64,000 nucleotides of DNA from Rhodobacteraceae bacterium Alg238-R152 (GTDB lineage: Bacteria; Pseudomonadota; Alphaproteobacteria; Rhodobacterales; Rhodobacteraceae): NCBI GenBank assembly GCA_900537125.1, contig UNRJ01000007.1:1-64000 (forward strand). Reading direction: 5' to 3'. Below are positions 1 through 8,630 of the stretch, piece by piece (position 1 is the stretch's first letter; each line of letters begins with the position of its first letter). The notes under the pieces are model-generated. The model was given only the letters and a program-made list of their open reading frames with translations. It searched no databases and was not told the origin of the DNA. The position numbers and the translations under genes are program-made.

Positions 1-510
1 CATGAGCGTTTTGAGAAGACATACTTTTCCGACTACAAAAACTACTACTTTGCTGGCGACGGCTGTAAGCGCGACGCAGATGGCGACTACTGGATCACCG
101 GCCGCGTGGACGATGTGATCAACGTGTCCGGTCACCGCATGGGCACCGCTGAGGTCGAAAGCGCGCTGGTGGCACATGCTGCCGTGGCGGAGGCCGCGGT
201 GGTGGGCTATCCACATGACATCAAAGGTCAGGGCATCTACTGCTACGTGACCCTGATGAACGATCAGGAGCCGTCAGACGAGCTGCGCAAGGAGCTGCGC
301 ACCTGGGTGCGGACCGAGATTGGCCCGATTGCCAGCCCGGATCTGATCCAATGGGCGCCAGGCCTGCCCAAAACCCGCTCCGGCAAAATCATGCGCCGCA
401 TCCTGCGCAAAATTGCTGAAAACGACTACGGCGCATTGGGGGATACATCCACGCTGGCTGATCCGTCGGTGGTGGATGATCTGATCGAACACCGGATGAA
501 CAAAGGGTAA
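1..510 (+). CDS. acs: Acetyl-CoA synthetase, C-terminal part (5' end outside window)
   Basis: Open from the first base in frame 1 to the stop at 508-510, so only the last 169 residues are here. The enzyme makes acetyl-CoA from acetate, ATP and CoA, releasing AMP and PPi. Visible are the hinge/C-terminal-domain signature ([15 protein letters not shown]) and the C-terminal SGK motif whose Lys is the acetylation-controlled catalytic residue in Acs enzymes. adk begins 4 bp downstream, so AMP formed here can be recycled by a co-transcribed enzyme. Propionyl-CoA synthetase is a possible alternative, but acetate fits the neighbours better. Confidence 0.93.
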   Translation, partial: HERFEKTYFSDYKNYYFAGDGCKRDADGDYWITGRVDDVINVSGHRMGTAEVESALVAHAAVAEAAVVGYPHDIKGQGIYCYVTLMNDQEPSDELRKELRTWVRTEIGPIASPDLIQWAPGLPKTRSGKIMRRILRKIAENDYGALGDTSTLADPSVVDDLIEHRMNKG

Positions 511-514
511 GCGG

Positions 515-1198
515 ATGTTGGATTCAGTAAAAACAAACGCGCCTGTCTTGATCTTACTTGGCCCCCCTGGGGCCGGCAAAGGCACGCAGGCACGCATGCT
601 GGAGAACCGGTTTGGTTTGGTGCAGCTGTCCACCGGTGATTTGTTGCGGGCAGCGGTTGCCGCAGGCACGAAGGCTGGTTTGGCAGCGCGTGCGGTGATG
701 GATGCCGGTGATTTGGTCTCTGATGAAATTGTGATTGCCATCCTGCGGGATCGTTTGAAAGATGCGGATTGCGCCAAAGGGGTGATCCTCGACGGGTTCC
801 CACGCACCGGTGCGCAAGCTGAAGCGCTGGATGCATTGCTGGCAGACAGTGGTCAGTGCATCAATGCCGCGATCAGCCTTGAGGTGCAAGATGACGCCAT
901 GGTGAGCCGGATTTCTGGCCGCTACACCTGTGGTGATTGTGGAGAAGGCTACCACGACAGTTTCAAACAACCAGCCAAAGGCGGCGTGTGTGATCAGTGT
1001 GGAGGCACTGATTTCAAACGCCGTGCGGATGACAACGCGGAAACTGTAGCCAGCCGGCTAAAAGCCTACCACGCACAGACCGCACCGCTCATTGACTACT
1101 ACGAGGGCAAAGGTGCGCTGAAGAAAGTGGATGCGATGGGTGCAATTGACACCATCGCCAAAGAACTGAGCGCGATCGTTTCTGAAACGACCGCATGA
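515..1198 (+). CDS. adk: Adenylate kinase (zinc-binding LID type)
   Basis: Catalyses AMP + ATP to 2 ADP in the cytoplasm. The P-loop GPPGAGKGT is at residues 16-24 and the NMP-binding region (STGDLLRAA) follows. The LID carries Cys139-x2-Cys142 and Cys159-x2-Cys162, a four-Cys zinc site as in long-type adenylate kinases. At 227 aa it matches that class. The main adk of alphaproteobacteria usually sits in the ribosomal-protein operon; this copy starts 4 bp after acs, so it is probably a dedicated AMP-recycling enzyme. Whether a second adk exists elsewhere cannot be seen. Confidence 0.95.
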   Translation: MLDSVKTNAPVLILLGPPGAGKGTQARMLENRFGLVQLSTGDLLRAAVAAGTKAGLAARAVMDAGDLVSDEIVIAILRDRLKDADCAKGVILDGFPRTGAQAEALDALLADSGQCINAAISLEVQDDAMVSRISGRYTCGDCGEGYHDSFKQPAKGGVCDQCGGTDFKRRADDNAETVASRLKAYHAQTAPLIDYYEGKGALKKVDAMGAIDTIAKELSAIVSETTA

Positions 1199-1269
1199 GG
1201 GAAAGCACTTGCGCGTCTTTTCAGGGGGCGTGGGTGTTGAGGAACGGAACCGAGAGGGAGGAGACATAA

Positions 1270-1530
1270 ATGTCTGACAACTCATCCAACGACGCATATT
1301 GGAAAGCCAATGTGCGCATCATTTTGATCAGCCTTGTGATTTGGGCGCTGGTCTCTTTTGGGTTTGGCATTCTGCTGCGCCCAATGCTTGCGGGAATCTC
1401 CGTAGGCGGGTCTGACCTGGGCTTCTGGTTTGCCCAGCAAGGGTCGATCCTGGTCTTTCTGGCGCTGATTTTTAACTACGCCTGGCAGATGAACAAACTC
1501 GACGTCGCGCACGGCGTGGACGAAGAATAA
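1270..1530 (+). CDS. DUF4212 small membrane subunit of sodium:solute symporter
   Basis: 86-residue protein with two predicted membrane segments (about residues 14-36 and 47-70) and a charged C-terminus. Small DUF4212 proteins are regularly encoded just before VC_2705-type sodium:solute symporters and are presumed to be their accessory subunits. The start is supported by a strong Shine-Dalgarno (GGGAGGAG) 6 bp upstream. The symporter gene begins 17 bp after its stop. Confidence 0.88.
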   Translation: MSDNSSNDAYWKANVRIILISLVIWALVSFGFGILLRPMLAGISVGGSDLGFWFAQQGSILVFLALIFNYAWQMNKLDVAHGVDEE

Positions 1531-1547
1531 GAGGGATCTGAGGGACA

Positions 1548-3335
1548 ATGAGCCAATTTGCAATTAACCTGATGTTTGTGGGCGCGTCATTCGCGCTTTA
1601 CATCGGTATCGCGATCTGGGCCCGCGCTGGGTCCACATCTGAATTTTACGCCGCGGGTCGCGGCGTTCACCCGGTCACCAATGGTATGGCGACAGCAGCG
1701 GACTGGATGTCTGCGGCCTCGTTTATTTCCATGGCGGGCCTTATCGCCTTTACAGGCTATGACAACTCTTCCTTCCTGATGGGCTGGACTGGTGGCTATG
1801 TGCTGCTTGCGCTGCTGCTTGCGCCTTACTTGCGTAAGTTTGGTAAGTTCACCGTGTCGGAATTCATCGGGGACCGCTTCTACAGCCAGACCGCCCGCAT
1901 CGTGGCGGTTGTCTGTTTGATCGTGGCCTCCACCACCTACGTGATTGGTCAGATGACTGGTGTGGGCGTGGCCTTTGGCCGCTTCCTGGAGATTTCCAAC
2001 ACCGCAGGTCTTTTGATCGGTGCTTGTGTGGTTTTTGCCTATGCTGTTTTTGGTGGCATGAAAGGTGTAACCTACACGCAGGTGGCGCAGTATTGTGTGT
2101 TGATCACCGCCTACACAATTCCGGCGATCTTTATCTCACTGCAGCTGACCGGCAATCCAATCCCGGCGCTGGGTCTGTTTGGTGACCATGTGGCCTCTGG
2201 TGAGCCTCTGCTGTCCAAGCTGGACGCGGTTGTGACCGAGCTTGGCTTCAAGGAATACACGGCACACCACGCCGACACGCTGAACATGGTGCTCTTCACC
2301 CTGTCTTTGATGATCGGTACTGCGGGCCTGCCACACGTCATCATGCGTTTCTTCACTGTGCCTAAAGTATCCGACGCCCGTTGGTCCGCTGGTTGGGCGC
2401 TGGTGTTCATTGCACTGCTGTATCTGACTGCTCCGGCTGTTGGTGCGATGGCGCGTTTGAACATCTCTGAGCTGATGTGGCCCAACGGCGGCATCTCTGG
2501 TGAAGCTGTGACCACGCAGCAGATCGAGAACGAAGCAGAGTATGACTGGATGGCCACTTGGCAGAAAACCGGTCTTCTGGATTGGGAAGATAAGAACGGC
2601 GACGGCAAGATCCAGTTCTACAACGACAAGAACGCGGATCTTCAGGCGATGGCGGCGGAAAAAGGCTGGGAAGGCAACGAGCTGACCAAGTTTAACCGTG
2701 ACATCCTGGTGCTGGCGAACCCAGAAATCGCAAACCTGCCATCTTGGGTGATTGGTCTTGTGGCTGCGGGTGGTTTGGCGGCGGCGCTGTCAACGGCTGC
2801 GGGTCTGCTACTGGCGATCTCTTCGGCTGTGTCTCACGACCTGATCAAAGGGGCGATCAATCCGAGCATCTCCGAGAAGAACGAACTTCTGTCTGCACGG
2901 ATTGCAATGGGTGTGGCGATTGCTGTGGCAACCTGGTTGGGCCTGAACCCTCCTGGCTTTGCGGCGCAAACCGTGGCTTTGGCCTTTGGTCTGGCAGCGG
3001 CGTCGATCTTCCCGGCGTTGATGATGGGGATCTTCTCCACCAAAGTGAACAACGTTGGCGCCGTGTCTGGCATGCTGGCAGGTCTGACCGTGACCTTGGT
3101 CTACATCTTCCTGCACAAAGGCTGGCTGTTCATCCCAGGCACCAACTCCTTCACCGATGCTGACCCACTTTTGGGTACGATTAAATCGACCAGCTTCGGT
3201 GCCATTGGTGCGGCTGTGAACTTTGCAGTGGCCTACACTGTATCCGGTATGACCAAGCCAACTCCGCAAGAGATTAAAGATCTTGTGGAAAGCGTGCGAG
3301 TCCCCCGTGGCGCAGGCACGGCTCAGGACCACTGA
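1548..3335 (+). CDS. Sodium:solute symporter (VC_2705/ActP-like), acetate or short-chain acid uptake
   Basis: 595-residue SSS-family permease with about 13 hydrophobic segments; it opens with an SSS-type N-terminus (FYAAGRGVHPVTNGMATAADWMSAASF). The acs-adk context suggests acetate or another small monocarboxylate as substrate (inference). A soluble loop at about residues 310-400 interrupts the membrane segments and holds D348-N350-D352-G353-I355, an EF-hand-like calcium-loop pattern. Preceded by its DUF4212 partner and followed by a strong terminator. Confidence 0.9.
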   Translation: MSQFAINLMFVGASFALYIGIAIWARAGSTSEFYAAGRGVHPVTNGMATAADWMSAASFISMAGLIAFTGYDNSSFLMGWTGGYVLLALLLAPYLRKFGKFTVSEFIGDRFYSQTARIVAVVCLIVASTTYVIGQMTGVGVAFGRFLEISNTAGLLIGACVVFAYAVFGGMKGVTYTQVAQYCVLITAYTIPAIFISLQLTGNPIPALGLFGDHVASGEPLLSKLDAVVTELGFKEYTAHHADTLNMVLFTLSLMIGTAGLPHVIMRFFTVPKVSDARWSAGWALVFIALLYLTAPAVGAMARLNISELMWPNGGISGEAVTTQQIENEAEYDWMATWQKTGLLDWEDKNGDGKIQFYNDKNADLQAMAAEKGWEGNELTKFNRDILVLANPEIANLPSWVIGLVAAGGLAAALSTAAGLLLAISSAVSHDLIKGAINPSISEKNELLSARIAMGVAIAVATWLGLNPPGFAAQTVALAFGLAAASIFPALMMGIFSTKVNNVGAVSGMLAGLTVTLVYIFLHKGWLFIPGTNSFTDADPLLGTIKSTSFGAIGAAVNFAVAYTVSGMTKPTPQEIKDLVESVRVPRGAGTAQDH

Positions 3336-3350
3336 GCGCTTGCGTCCCCC

Positions 3351-3386
3351 TGACGGCGGGTTGTCCCCCAATCCGCCGTCATTTTA
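3351..3386 (+). terminator. Intrinsic terminator after the symporter gene
   Basis: A 9-bp perfect stem (TGACGGCGG with CCGCCGTCA) is followed by a T-rich tract (TTTTATT). It separates the acs-adk-symporter transcript from the DUF294 gene. Confidence 0.8.
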
Positions 3387-3513
3387 TTCCTGTTGCCTCC
3401 GATCTGGTCGGGGGCAACTTTCGCGTCAACGGAAACAGTTTAGACAGTTGGACTGGCCGCTGCGGCAGCACGTCCGCTTGTCGACCTTCGCTCTCGCATG
3501 ACAAGGTGCGCCC

Positions 3514-5349
3514 ATGTCACTAACTCATGAACAAACCACCCGATTTTTGCGCTCGGTGCATCCTTATGACAGCCTACCTGATGAGGCTTTGGAACATCTT
3601 GGTGCGTCTTTTGAAATTCAAGCTCTGCCTGCTGGTGCTCAGATTTACCGACTGGGAGAGAAGCTCGCAGGGTTGTATTTGATCTACAGTGGAACCGTTG
3701 AAGTAACTGACGAGAATGGTGCAGTGGTATCCCATTTGGGGCTGCGCAATTCTTTTGGTGAACGGGGGTTGTTGCGCGATGGCATGGCGGTCACAAGCGC
3801 GCGGTGTGAAAGCGAATCCACGCTGCTAATGTTGCCGGTGGCGGCGTTTCAGGACATTCGAAACACAGAGGGTGCGGTACAGCGGTTTTTTGATCGCGCT
3901 GGACCTGTGACGCGCAAGGCACCCGCAAGTGATCTGGCTACCACTGAAGTGGCGACAATTATGGCGGTCAACCCGATCACGCTAAGCCCACATGACTCTG
4001 TACAGGAGGCGGCGCAAAAGATGCGTTCCTCTGAGATTTCGTCGCTCTGTATCACCGAGGGTGATGAGCTATTGGGTATCATCACCACGGGCGATCTGGT
4101 GGGGAAAGTGTTGGCCGAAGACCGGGCACCGGAGACAGCGCTTGCGGATATAATGACACCCGCGCCACGAACTTTGCCATCAACCGCGATTGGCAGTGAT
4201 GTGCTGCATATGATGATGGAACACGGGATTGGCCATATCCCGATTGTCGATAAAGATCAGCTGGTTGGAATTGTCACACAGACTGACCTGACCCGGTTTC
4301 AGGCCGTAACCAGCGCCGAGATGGTGCGCGATATTGCCCGCTCTGAGAATGCAGAAGAGATGGCCAAAGTCACGGCCCGCATACCGCAGCTTTTGGCGCA
4401 ATTGGTGGGCACCGGGCATCGCCATGACATTGTTACACGGTTGATCACCGATGTTGCGGACACTGCCACAAGGCGGTTGCTGACGTTGGCAGAGGCCAAA
4501 TTTGGCGCGCCGCCAGTGCCCTATGTTTGGTTGGCCTGTGGCTCCCAAGGGCGGCAGGAGCAAACCGGTGTGAGTGATCAGGACAATTGCCTGATCCTAG
4601 ATGACGCGGCCACGGCTGAGATGCAAAATGGTTACTTTGCTGATCTTGCGAGATTTGTCTGTGACGGGCTCAATACATGTGGCTATGTGTATTGTCCTGG
4701 TGACATGATGGCGACGGCGGACCGGTGGCGGCAGCCGCTGCGCGTGTGGCGTAAATATTTTGCTGGGTGGATAACGACCCCAGACCCTGAAGCTCAAATG
4801 TTGGCCAGCGTGATGTTTGATCTGCGCCCTGTTGGTGGTGCGCTCAATTGTTTTGCGCGGTTGCAAAATGAAACCTTGGCGGCCGCGTCACATAACTCCA
4901 TTTTTGTGGCCCATATGGCGTCCAATGCGCTCAAGCATCATCCCCCGCTTGGCGTTTTGCGCGGATTGGCAACCATTCGATCAGGGGAGCACAAAAACCA
5001 GATTGATATGAAGCACAACGGGGTTGTGCCGGTGGTTGATCTGGGCCGGTTGTGTGCCTTGCAGGGGCGGTTGACACCTGCCAATACCCGCGCGCGGTTG
5101 CGAGCAGCTAGTGACGGATTGGCGGGGATTTCGACCTCTGGCGCGGCAGATCTGCTCAACGCTTACGATCTAATTGCGGAAATGCGGCTGGACCATCAGC
5201 TGCGCCAAATCCATGCTGGGCAAGCGCCAGACAATTATTTGTCCCCGGCGGATTTGTCAGATTTTGAACGCAGCCATCTGCGCGACGCCTTTGTGGTTGT
5301 GAAATCGCTTCAATCTGCGATTGGCCATGGGCGCGGAGCATTGAGCTAA
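3514..5349 (+). CDS. cNMP-binding / CBS-pair / DUF294 putative nucleotidyltransferase
   Basis: 611 residues. The N-terminus resembles a cyclic-nucleotide-binding domain (about 20-130). Two CBS repeats follow (about 145-265). The DUF294 nucleotidyltransferase-like domain has G343-S-Q-G-R and D355-x-D357, the GlnD-type metal-binding pattern, followed by the DUF294 C-terminal helical domain. Such proteins commonly neighbour DUF4212/SSS acetate transporters and are thought to sense nucleotides and regulate uptake or metabolism; the substrate is unknown. The acidic NTase residues are retained, so activity is plausible. Confidence 0.88.
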   Translation: MSLTHEQTTRFLRSVHPYDSLPDEALEHLGASFEIQALPAGAQIYRLGEKLAGLYLIYSGTVEVTDENGAVVSHLGLRNSFGERGLLRDGMAVTSARCESESTLLMLPVAAFQDIRNTEGAVQRFFDRAGPVTRKAPASDLATTEVATIMAVNPITLSPHDSVQEAAQKMRSSEISSLCITEGDELLGIITTGDLVGKVLAEDRAPETALADIMTPAPRTLPSTAIGSDVLHMMMEHGIGHIPIVDKDQLVGIVTQTDLTRFQAVTSAEMVRDIARSENAEEMAKVTARIPQLLAQLVGTGHRHDIVTRLITDVADTATRRLLTLAEAKFGAPPVPYVWLACGSQGRQEQTGVSDQDNCLILDDAATAEMQNGYFADLARFVCDGLNTCGYVYCPGDMMATADRWRQPLRVWRKYFAGWITTPDPEAQMLASVMFDLRPVGGALNCFARLQNETLAAASHNSIFVAHMASNALKHHPPLGVLRGLATIRSGEHKNQIDMKHNGVVPVVDLGRLCALQGRLTPANTRARLRAASDGLAGISTSGAADLLNAYDLIAEMRLDHQLRQIHAGQAPDNYLSPADLSDFERSHLRDAFVVVKSLQSAIGHGRGALS

Positions 5350-5368
5350 CAACAAAAAGGGGCCGGAA

Positions 5369-5890
5369 ATGTTTCTGGAACTGATCGCGGTAATTTTTGC
5401 GGGTATGGCGGGGGCAGGGTTGATGGCCATCATCAGCAAGGTCTCTGGTGAGCGCTTGCCCAAATGGATGACGCCGGTGGCCGCAGGGGGGGCAATGCTC
5501 GCGGCAACGATAAGCTCGGAATACAGTTGGTTCAGCCGCACCACCGCGACCTTGCCCGAAGGGTTGGTCGTTGTGGAGACGGTTGAAAGCAGTGTGATGT
5601 ATCGCCCCTGGACCTATGTGGTGCCAATGACCGAACGCTTTCTAGCCTTGGATGAGCCTTCCGTGCAAACCAACCCGTCACAGCCAGATTTGCGTTTGGC
5701 GCAGGTGTATTTTTATGGCCGCTGGGCGCCACTCAACCGGCTCAATGTGGCAGCAGATTGTGGCACGGGACGTCGAGCGGCACTGACCGATGGTATCAGT
5801 TTTGATGACCGTGGTGCCATTGAGGGCGCCAAGTGGGTGACTGTGCCTGCGAAAGACCCGCTGCTTGACGCGATTTGTGAGGTGTCGTGA
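5369..5890 (+). CDS. Membrane-anchored protein of unknown function
   Basis: 173 residues. Hydrophobic segments lie at about residues 5-25 and 36-52, followed by a probably periplasmic soluble domain with two Cys (near residues 131 and 171). I do not recognise a family. It sits between the DUF294 protein and the exonuclease, 19 bp after the former and overlapping the latter's start, so the three are probably one transcript. The co-conserved position in acetate-transport clusters suggests a role in the same system (inference). Confidence 0.7.
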   Translation: MFLELIAVIFAGMAGAGLMAIISKVSGERLPKWMTPVAAGGAMLAATISSEYSWFSRTTATLPEGLVVVETVESSVMYRPWTYVVPMTERFLALDEPSVQTNPSQPDLRLAQVYFYGRWAPLNRLNVAADCGTGRRAALTDGISFDDRGAIEGAKWVTVPAKDPLLDAICEVS

Positions 5891-7317
5891 TGGGACACCG
5901 CGCGGTCTTGGCTGGCTTGTCACTGCGTTTTAGAATTTTGTTGTTTTTTGCGCTTCTGGCATTTGGGGGCGTAGCGGTGATGTTTGGCGCGCTGTGGGTG
6001 GGCTATCGCAGCGCGCTCACAGACGGGGTCGCGAACGGTTTCCTATTGGCCGGGATCATTGGTGGTTTTGGATTTCTGGGTTTGGCCGTGGGCATATGGC
6101 TGCTGTTTGATGAGAACGTGGCCAAACCTATTCAGGCGTTGGCAACCACGTTGCGCGCACGAGCGCATTCAGGTGTGAACGCGACCGTGGACATGCATTC
6201 CGCGCGATATCTGGGCGATCTAGCTCCAGCGGTGGAAGCGGTCGGCACGCGGTTGAGCAATGCAACCATTGATATTGCCAAGACCGTGGCCCAAGAAACC
6301 GAAACGCTGAGTTCGGACCGGGAGCAGTTGACCGCGTTGTTGACGGAAATTCCGGTGGCAATCCTCTTGGTGGGGCCGGACCACCGGATAGTGCTTTATG
6401 ATGGCCAAGCGGCGGGCACTTTGGCGCAGATTGCGCCACCACGGCTTAACGCTTCGATCTTTGACTATCTGGCCAAAGACAGGGTTCTTGACGCGCATGA
6501 AGCCTTGATCCGCGAGGGTGCGGAAGTGGGGTTTGAGGCGATGTGCCCAGATGGGCGGGTGTCATTTGATGCGCGTCTGAAACCACTGCGCGGCACGCAT
6601 AGTTATATGATCTTGATTGATGACGCGCATTTGGAGATTGCCCCGGACGAGGCCCGGCCGCTGACATTTGATTTTGAACTGCTGGGCGATCAGCCGATTT
6701 CGGATCTGGCGGCGCGGCGGCTCGATCAGATCCCGTTTGTTGTGTTTGATTGTGAAACAACGGGTTTGTTGCCCCACAAAGACGAGTTGGTACAGTTGGG
6801 TGCTGTGCGTGTGCTGCGCGGCGAGATTGTGCCGGGGGAGACGATGGATCGGTTGATCCACCCTGGCCGGCCTATACCGCCAGCCTCCACACGGGTGCAT
6901 CACATATCGGACGTCATGGTTGCCAGTGCTCCCCCGCCCAAATCCGTGGTGGCGGAGTTTCACCACTTTGCCCGCGATGCGGTGATTGTGGCCCACAATG
7001 CGCCGTTTGATATGGCGTTTATGCATCGGCACGGCAACGAGATGGAAATCGACTGGCCACAACCGATATTGGATACTGTGCTGTTGTCGGCGGTATTGTT
7101 TGGCACCACAGAGCGTCACACGCTTGATGCGCTGTGCGAGCGCTTGGGGGTGGTGATCCCAGAGCACTTGCGCCACACCGGACTTGGCGATGCGCAAGCG
7201 ACCGCGGAGGTGTTATGTCACATGCTGCCAATGTTGGCGGCACGAGGCTACGTCACTTTGGGGGATGTTCTGGAGCAAACGCGCAAACACGGGCGACTGC
7301 TTGACGACATGAATTGA
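5890..7317 (+). CDS. Membrane-anchored 3'-5' exonuclease (DnaQ/DEDDh) with HAMP/PAS-like sensor region
   Basis: 475 residues from ATG 5890 (a GTG at 5887 is also possible; both overlap the preceding stop). Two membrane helices (about 12-34 and 44-66) are followed by a HAMP-like linker (VAKPIQAL), a coiled segment and a PAS-like domain (about 150-250). A DEDDh exonuclease domain follows with D287, E289, D374, H429 and D434 all in place. Ordinary DNA polymerase epsilon subunits lack the membrane and sensor parts. Its place beside the DUF294 protein suggests signal-controlled nuclease activity on a nucleic acid or nucleotide; the target is unknown. Confidence 0.85.
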   Translation: MGHRAVLAGLSLRFRILLFFALLAFGGVAVMFGALWVGYRSALTDGVANGFLLAGIIGGFGFLGLAVGIWLLFDENVAKPIQALATTLRARAHSGVNATVDMHSARYLGDLAPAVEAVGTRLSNATIDIAKTVAQETETLSSDREQLTALLTEIPVAILLVGPDHRIVLYDGQAAGTLAQIAPPRLNASIFDYLAKDRVLDAHEALIREGAEVGFEAMCPDGRVSFDARLKPLRGTHSYMILIDDAHLEIAPDEARPLTFDFELLGDQPISDLAARRLDQIPFVVFDCETTGLLPHKDELVQLGAVRVLRGEIVPGETMDRLIHPGRPIPPASTRVHHISDVMVASAPPPKSVVAEFHHFARDAVIVAHNAPFDMAFMHRHGNEMEIDWPQPILDTVLLSAVLFGTTERHTLDALCERLGVVIPEHLRHTGLGDAQATAEVLCHMLPMLAARGYVTLGDVLEQTRKHGRLLDDMN

Positions 7318-7326
7318 ACTTGGTCC

Positions 7327-7749
7327 CTACTTGGGCAGAACCGGAACCATGGTGCCGGTCAAAAGGGCAATCTGTGTGCGCCTCCCGTTTTCGAGGGCAT
7401 AAACTTCGGCCTGTACAATCACCAGACGTTTGCCGGGTTTGATCACCTTTCCGACGGCTTCTAGGTGCTCGCCTTTGGCGGGCGCGAGCAGGTGGATTTT
7501 CATTTCACTGGTGAGAACTTCGGCCTCCAAAGGCATGACAGATAGGGCAGAATACCCTGCGGCGCTATCTCCTAAGCCAAAGGTCAGCGCAGCATGGCCA
7601 AAACCATGTTGCTGTTTACAGCTGTCCAAGAGTGCCGCGTTCAGGGTGACGCTGCCGTCGGATACATCGGCCACTGTGGCGCCCATTGTTTGCATCATGG
7701 ACTGTTTGGCAAAGCTGTTGCGGATTTTAGCGTCAAGGTCCGGTGACAT
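7327..7749 (-). CDS. PaaI-family hotdog thioesterase
   Basis: 140 residues from the ATG at 7749, chosen because GGAGGG lies just upstream; an earlier in-frame ATG at 7806 would add 19 residues of non-conserved sequence. Hotdog-fold features include the QHGFGH turn, the central helix GDSAAGYSAL and the final strands ending at LLTGTMVPV. Family members hydrolyse acyl-CoA thioesters in the cytoplasm. The exact substrate cannot be told. It converges on the exonuclease gene with a 9-bp gap. Confidence 0.82.
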   Translation of the reverse strand: MSPDLDAKIRNSFAKQSMMQTMGATVADVSDGSVTLNAALLDSCKQQHGFGHAALTFGLGDSAAGYSALSVMPLEAEVLTSEMKIHLLAPAKGEHLEAVGKVIKPGKRLVIVQAEVYALENGRRTQIALLTGTMVPVLPK

Positions 7750-7854
7750 AACGGGCCCTCCATTTCTCACACATACCGTGCGTGTGTCGGGCACATCGGT
7801 CAACATGTAACGTTGCGGATTTCTCTACCGTTTTTAACTCCCTAGTCGGGGATG

Positions 7855-8517
7855 TTAACGCGGCATCGGCAGTAGCCTTGGAGTTTGTCCAGTGAGAATG
7901 GCCATGGCTTCTGGGCGCATGAGAGCGGACAGCGCTGCATCATCGGATCGCAGGCCGCCGGTATAGGTGCCATACGCGGGGAGGATCACCCGGTCACTGT
8001 CAAACAGAAAGGCGGGACGGGAAATTGTCCGCAGGCGTGTTTTTACACGAACTTTGGGATGGTAGTGACCTGAGATTTCGCCACTTTTCCCGTTCTGCGC
8101 AATATGGCGGAAAGTCAAAGGAGGCACAGGAAGTTCCGCCAGATGTGTCCCGCCAAGGTCAATTGGGCCGGGATCATGGTTGCCTTCGATCCAGACCCAA
8201 CGGCGTCCAGCTTGAAGGCGTGAAATCCACAGTCGGTCCGCTTCAGACAGGGACTGGGCGGCCGCGACATCATCAAAGCTGTCCCCAAGGCAAATCACGG
8301 TTGCCGCGCTGCTGGCTTGTAGATCGTTTTCCAATCTTATCAAGGTGTCACGGGTTTCATACGGGGGCATCGCCGGACCACCTCGACGCAGAACACGTTC
8401 GGCTTTCCCGAGATGCAAGTCGGAGACAATCAGCATCTGTTGCTCCGCCCACCATAAGGCGCCTGACCCGAGGGCCCTCAGCGTTGTGCCGGCCAGGAAA
8501 AAGGAAATTTCGTTCAT
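7855..8517 (-). CDS. pdeM: Ligase-associated DNA damage response endonuclease PdeM
   Basis: 220-residue calcineurin-like metallophosphoesterase. Motifs in order: SDLHLGKAE, GDSFDD, GNHDPG and GHYHPK, covering the metal ligands. PdeM is one of four genes (ligase LigD-like, ExoMBL exonuclease, Lhr helicase, PdeM) that form a DNA-repair set in many proteobacteria. Here it lies 113 bp downstream of the Lhr gene, on the same strand. No clear Shine-Dalgarno precedes the ATG, so the start is less certain than the function. Confidence 0.88.
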   Translation of the reverse strand: MNEISFFLAGTTLRALGSGALWWAEQQMLIVSDLHLGKAERVLRRGGPAMPPYETRDTLIRLENDLQASSAATVICLGDSFDDVAAAQSLSEADRLWISRLQAGRRWVWIEGNHDPGPIDLGGTHLAELPVPPLTFRHIAQNGKSGEISGHYHPKVRVKTRLRTISRPAFLFDSDRVILPAYGTYTGGLRSDDAALSALMRPEAMAILTGQTPRLLPMPR

Positions 8518-8630
8518 GATATGTTCGTAGGTTGTGCATCAAAGTCGATCAAGTACCCAATGGAGAGACTTGACCAAATCGAACATTTTTCTGTGAAAAT
8601 CGCAGGTTTGTGGGGGCGTGTCATCACAGC

